A DNA stretch of 64,000 bases from Zipacnadum sp036504235 (GTDB lineage Bacteria; Armatimonadota; Zipacnadia; Zipacnadales; Zipacnadaceae): positions 1-64,000 of the forward strand of contig DASXVN010000030.1 in assembly GCA_036504235.1 (NCBI GenBank), read 5' to 3'. Shown here one piece after another: positions 62,834-64,000 of this stretch (position 1 is the first letter of the stretch; the number at the start of each line of letters is the position of its first letter). The position numbers were made by a program, and so were the translations under genes. The notes below the pieces were generated by a model. That model saw only the letters and a list, made by a program, of their open reading frames with translations. It did not search any database and was not told where the DNA came from.

Positions 62834-62864
62834 AAAGGGGCGACCCGTATGGTCGCCCCTTTTT
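62834..62864. terminator. Bidirectional terminator between kinase 2 and trpS
   Basis: AAAGGGGCGACC and GGTCGCCCCTTT form a stem with a five-base loop followed by a T-tract; the A-run on the other side makes it usable by trpS. Confidence 0.8.
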
Positions 62865-62891
62865 AGTGTCAACCGGTTACGGTGGGACTGG

Positions 62892-63854
62892 CTACCACAT
62901 GCCGCAGGCCGCGCGGGCGCGTTCCAGGGTAATCCGCGCCTGAGCCCGAGCCCGGGCCGCCCCGGCGGCCAGGACCTCGCGCACCTGCTCCGGATGGGCC
63001 AGCAACTCCTGGCGCTTCTCTCGCGCCGGCGCGAAATGCTCGGTCATCAGCTCCGCCGTGCGCTTCTTGACCTCCCCGTAGGCCGCTCCGCCCTCGCGAT
63101 AGAGCCGCTCCATCTCCTGCCGCTCCGCCTCCGGGGCAAAGAGCTTGAAAAGCTGGAACACGTTGTCGCTATCCGGGTCCTTGGGCTCCTCGACCGGCGT
63201 CGAGTCGGTCTTGATGGACATGACCAGCTTGCGGAGCGGCTTGGGCTCGGCGAAGATATCGATCGTGTTGCCGTAGCTCTTGGACATCTTCCGGCCATCC
63301 ACCCCCGGCACCACCGCCACTTCCTTGAGGATCAGCGGCTCGGGCACTACAAAGACCTCGCCATAGCGGTTGTTGAAGCGCAGGGCCAGATCACGGGTGA
63401 CCTCCACATGCTGCTTCTGATCCTGGCCCACCGGTACCAGGTTGGAGTCGTAGATGAGGATGTCGGCCGCCATCAGCACCGGGTAGGCGAACAGTCCATG
63501 CTCGGCGGGAATGCCCTGGGAGACCTTATCCTTGTAGGCGTGGCAGCGCTCCAGCAGGCCCATCGGGGCGACCGTGGAGAGCAGCCAGGATAGCTCGGTA
63601 ACCTCCGGCACGTCCGACTGGACGAACATCGTGGCGACCGCGGGGTCCAGGCCCAGGGCCAGGAAAGTGACGGCTACCTCCTCGGTCAGGCGGCGCAGCT
63701 CCGCCGGGTCGTGCAGGGAGGTCAGGGCGTGGTAGTTGGCGATGAAATAGAAGCCCTCATGCTCATACTGCAGATCGAGATACTGGCGCAGGGCGCCGAA
63801 GTAGTTGCCGATATGCAGGGCGCCGGAGGGTTGGATGCCGGACAAAACGCGCAT
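62892..63854 (-). CDS. trpS: Tryptophanyl-tRNA synthetase
   Basis: A 320-residue class I synthetase that charges tRNA-Trp. The HIGH motif reads LHIGNY (about residue 14) and the KMSKS motif RKMSKSYGN (about 194). ATG 63854 begins the family start MRVLSGIQPSG. Confidence 0.96.
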   Translation of the reverse strand: MRVLSGIQPSGALHIGNYFGALRQYLDLQYEHEGFYFIANYHALTSLHDPAELRRLTEEVAVTFLALGLDPAVATMFVQSDVPEVTELSWLLSTVAPMGLLERCHAYKDKVSQGIPAEHGLFAYPVLMAADILIYDSNLVPVGQDQKQHVEVTRDLALRFNNRYGEVFVVPEPLILKEVAVVPGVDGRKMSKSYGNTIDIFAEPKPLRKLVMSIKTDSTPVEEPKDPDSDNVFQLFKLFAPEAERQEMERLYREGGAAYGEVKKRTAELMTEHFAPAREKRQELLAHPEQVREVLAAGAARARAQARITLERARAACGMW

Positions 63855-63881
63855 GGCTTACACCTCATGGTGGATGGGTGG

Positions 63882-63912
63882 AAAAAGCCGCGACCCAGGG
63901 GAGGCTCGCGGC
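63882..63912 (-). terminator. Terminator or attenuator upstream of trpS
   Basis: On the minus strand GCCGCGA pairs with TCGCGGC and is followed by TTTTT, 27 bases before the trpS ATG. It follows the promoter-like sequence at 63932-63959, so it may attenuate trpS, or it may end an upstream gene. Confidence 0.5.
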
Positions 63913-63931
63913 CGGAAGACAACGAGGAGAC

Positions 63932-63959
63932 CTTACAGGCCGGGCGCGCGGCTTGTCAA
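63932..63959 (-). promoter_or_regulatory. Possible promoter of trpS
   Basis: A consensus TTGACA on the minus strand (63959-63954), 16-base spacer and TGTAAG -10 (63937-63932). It overlaps the stop of a partial upstream gene. Confidence 0.45.
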
Positions 63960-64000
63960 GAGGCCTCGGCCCGCCGCTCGGCGGCGCGGCGCATCAGGGG
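63956..64000 (-). CDS. C-terminal end of an upstream gene (partial)
   Basis: The minus strand is open to the window edge with 14 codons (PLMRRAAERRAEAS) before a stop at 63956-63958. The short charged helix looks like a protein C-terminus, but it is too short to identify. Confidence 0.3.
   Translation of the reverse strand, partial: PLMRRAAERRAEAS

Noticed and set aside
63855..63955. T-box riboswitch before trpS
   Set aside because: The leader is only about 100 bases and lacks a T-box sequence; only a simple hairpin with T-tract is there.

Overview
The window is a high-GC bacterial chromosome segment with densely packed genes, one tRNA gene and no rRNA. An LPS-transport (OstA/LptA-like) protein implies an outer membrane. 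Two glycyl radical enzymes and several small ferredoxins suggest an anaerobic or microaerobic life. Secreted glycosidases, esterases, a rhamnose mutarotase, three URO-D-like methyltransferase paralogues and a DUF6785-type membrane protein point to a polysaccharide-degrading diderm of the Armatimonadota or a similar soil/sediment lineage. That placement is inference; there is no marker here that fixes it.

Layout. 1-5.1 kb: OstA/LptA-like protein, glmM (probably read from CTG), TauE-type permease, URO-D paralogue 1. 5.2-7.1 kb: a lower-GC island of two unrecognised genes, the first ending in a HEPN/Abi-C-like motif, behind an extended -10 promoter. 7.2-11.8 kb: a double SGNH hydrolase and secA with a large insertion. 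11.8-24.3 kb: a catabolic block with two glycyl radical enzymes, a tandem DUF6485 Cys-rich protein, a GH116 glycosidase, URO-D paralogue 2, a beta-helix glycosidase and a dehydrogenase with two Rossmann domains. 24.3-28.5 kb: a lower-GC orphan HNH nuclease, a sugar isomerase and a QatB/QatC-like pair (QueC-family enzyme plus partner) without the usual ATPase and TatD nuclease. 28.5-37.3 kb: metallophosphoesterase, three tandem ferredoxins, a HepT/MntA toxin-antitoxin pair, DUF362, DUF6785 and a CNNM/CBS protein. 37.3-45 kb: tRNA-Asp with promoter and terminator, a 1306-residue secreted protein flanked by direct copies of the tRNA-terminator sequence, an S53 peptidase, rhamnose mutarotase and URO-D paralogue 3. 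45-47.6 kb: cbiMNQO cobalt transporter. 47.7-59 kb: DUF5693, a dehydrogenase, an esterase, a second MntA/HepT pair whose toxin is frameshifted, GNAT, a sialate-esterase-like protein, a clan GH-A glycosidase and a Gfo/Idh/MocA oxidoreductase. 59-64 kb: two paralogous orphan histidine kinases and trpS.

How it fits together. Secreted glycosidases and esterases would free sugars that isomerases, the mutarotase, MDR and Gfo/Idh dehydrogenases and the glycyl radical enzymes could process. Cobalt uptake would suit a cell using corrinoid-dependent methyl transfer by the URO-D-like proteins, though no corrinoid protein is visible. Scattered between these are five defence-like loci: the HEPN island, the HNH nuclease, the QatBC-like pair and two HepT/MntA modules. 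Several intergenic gaps hold inverted-repeat elements of at least three types. The best candidates for something undescribed are the QatBC-only module and the HEPN two-gene island.
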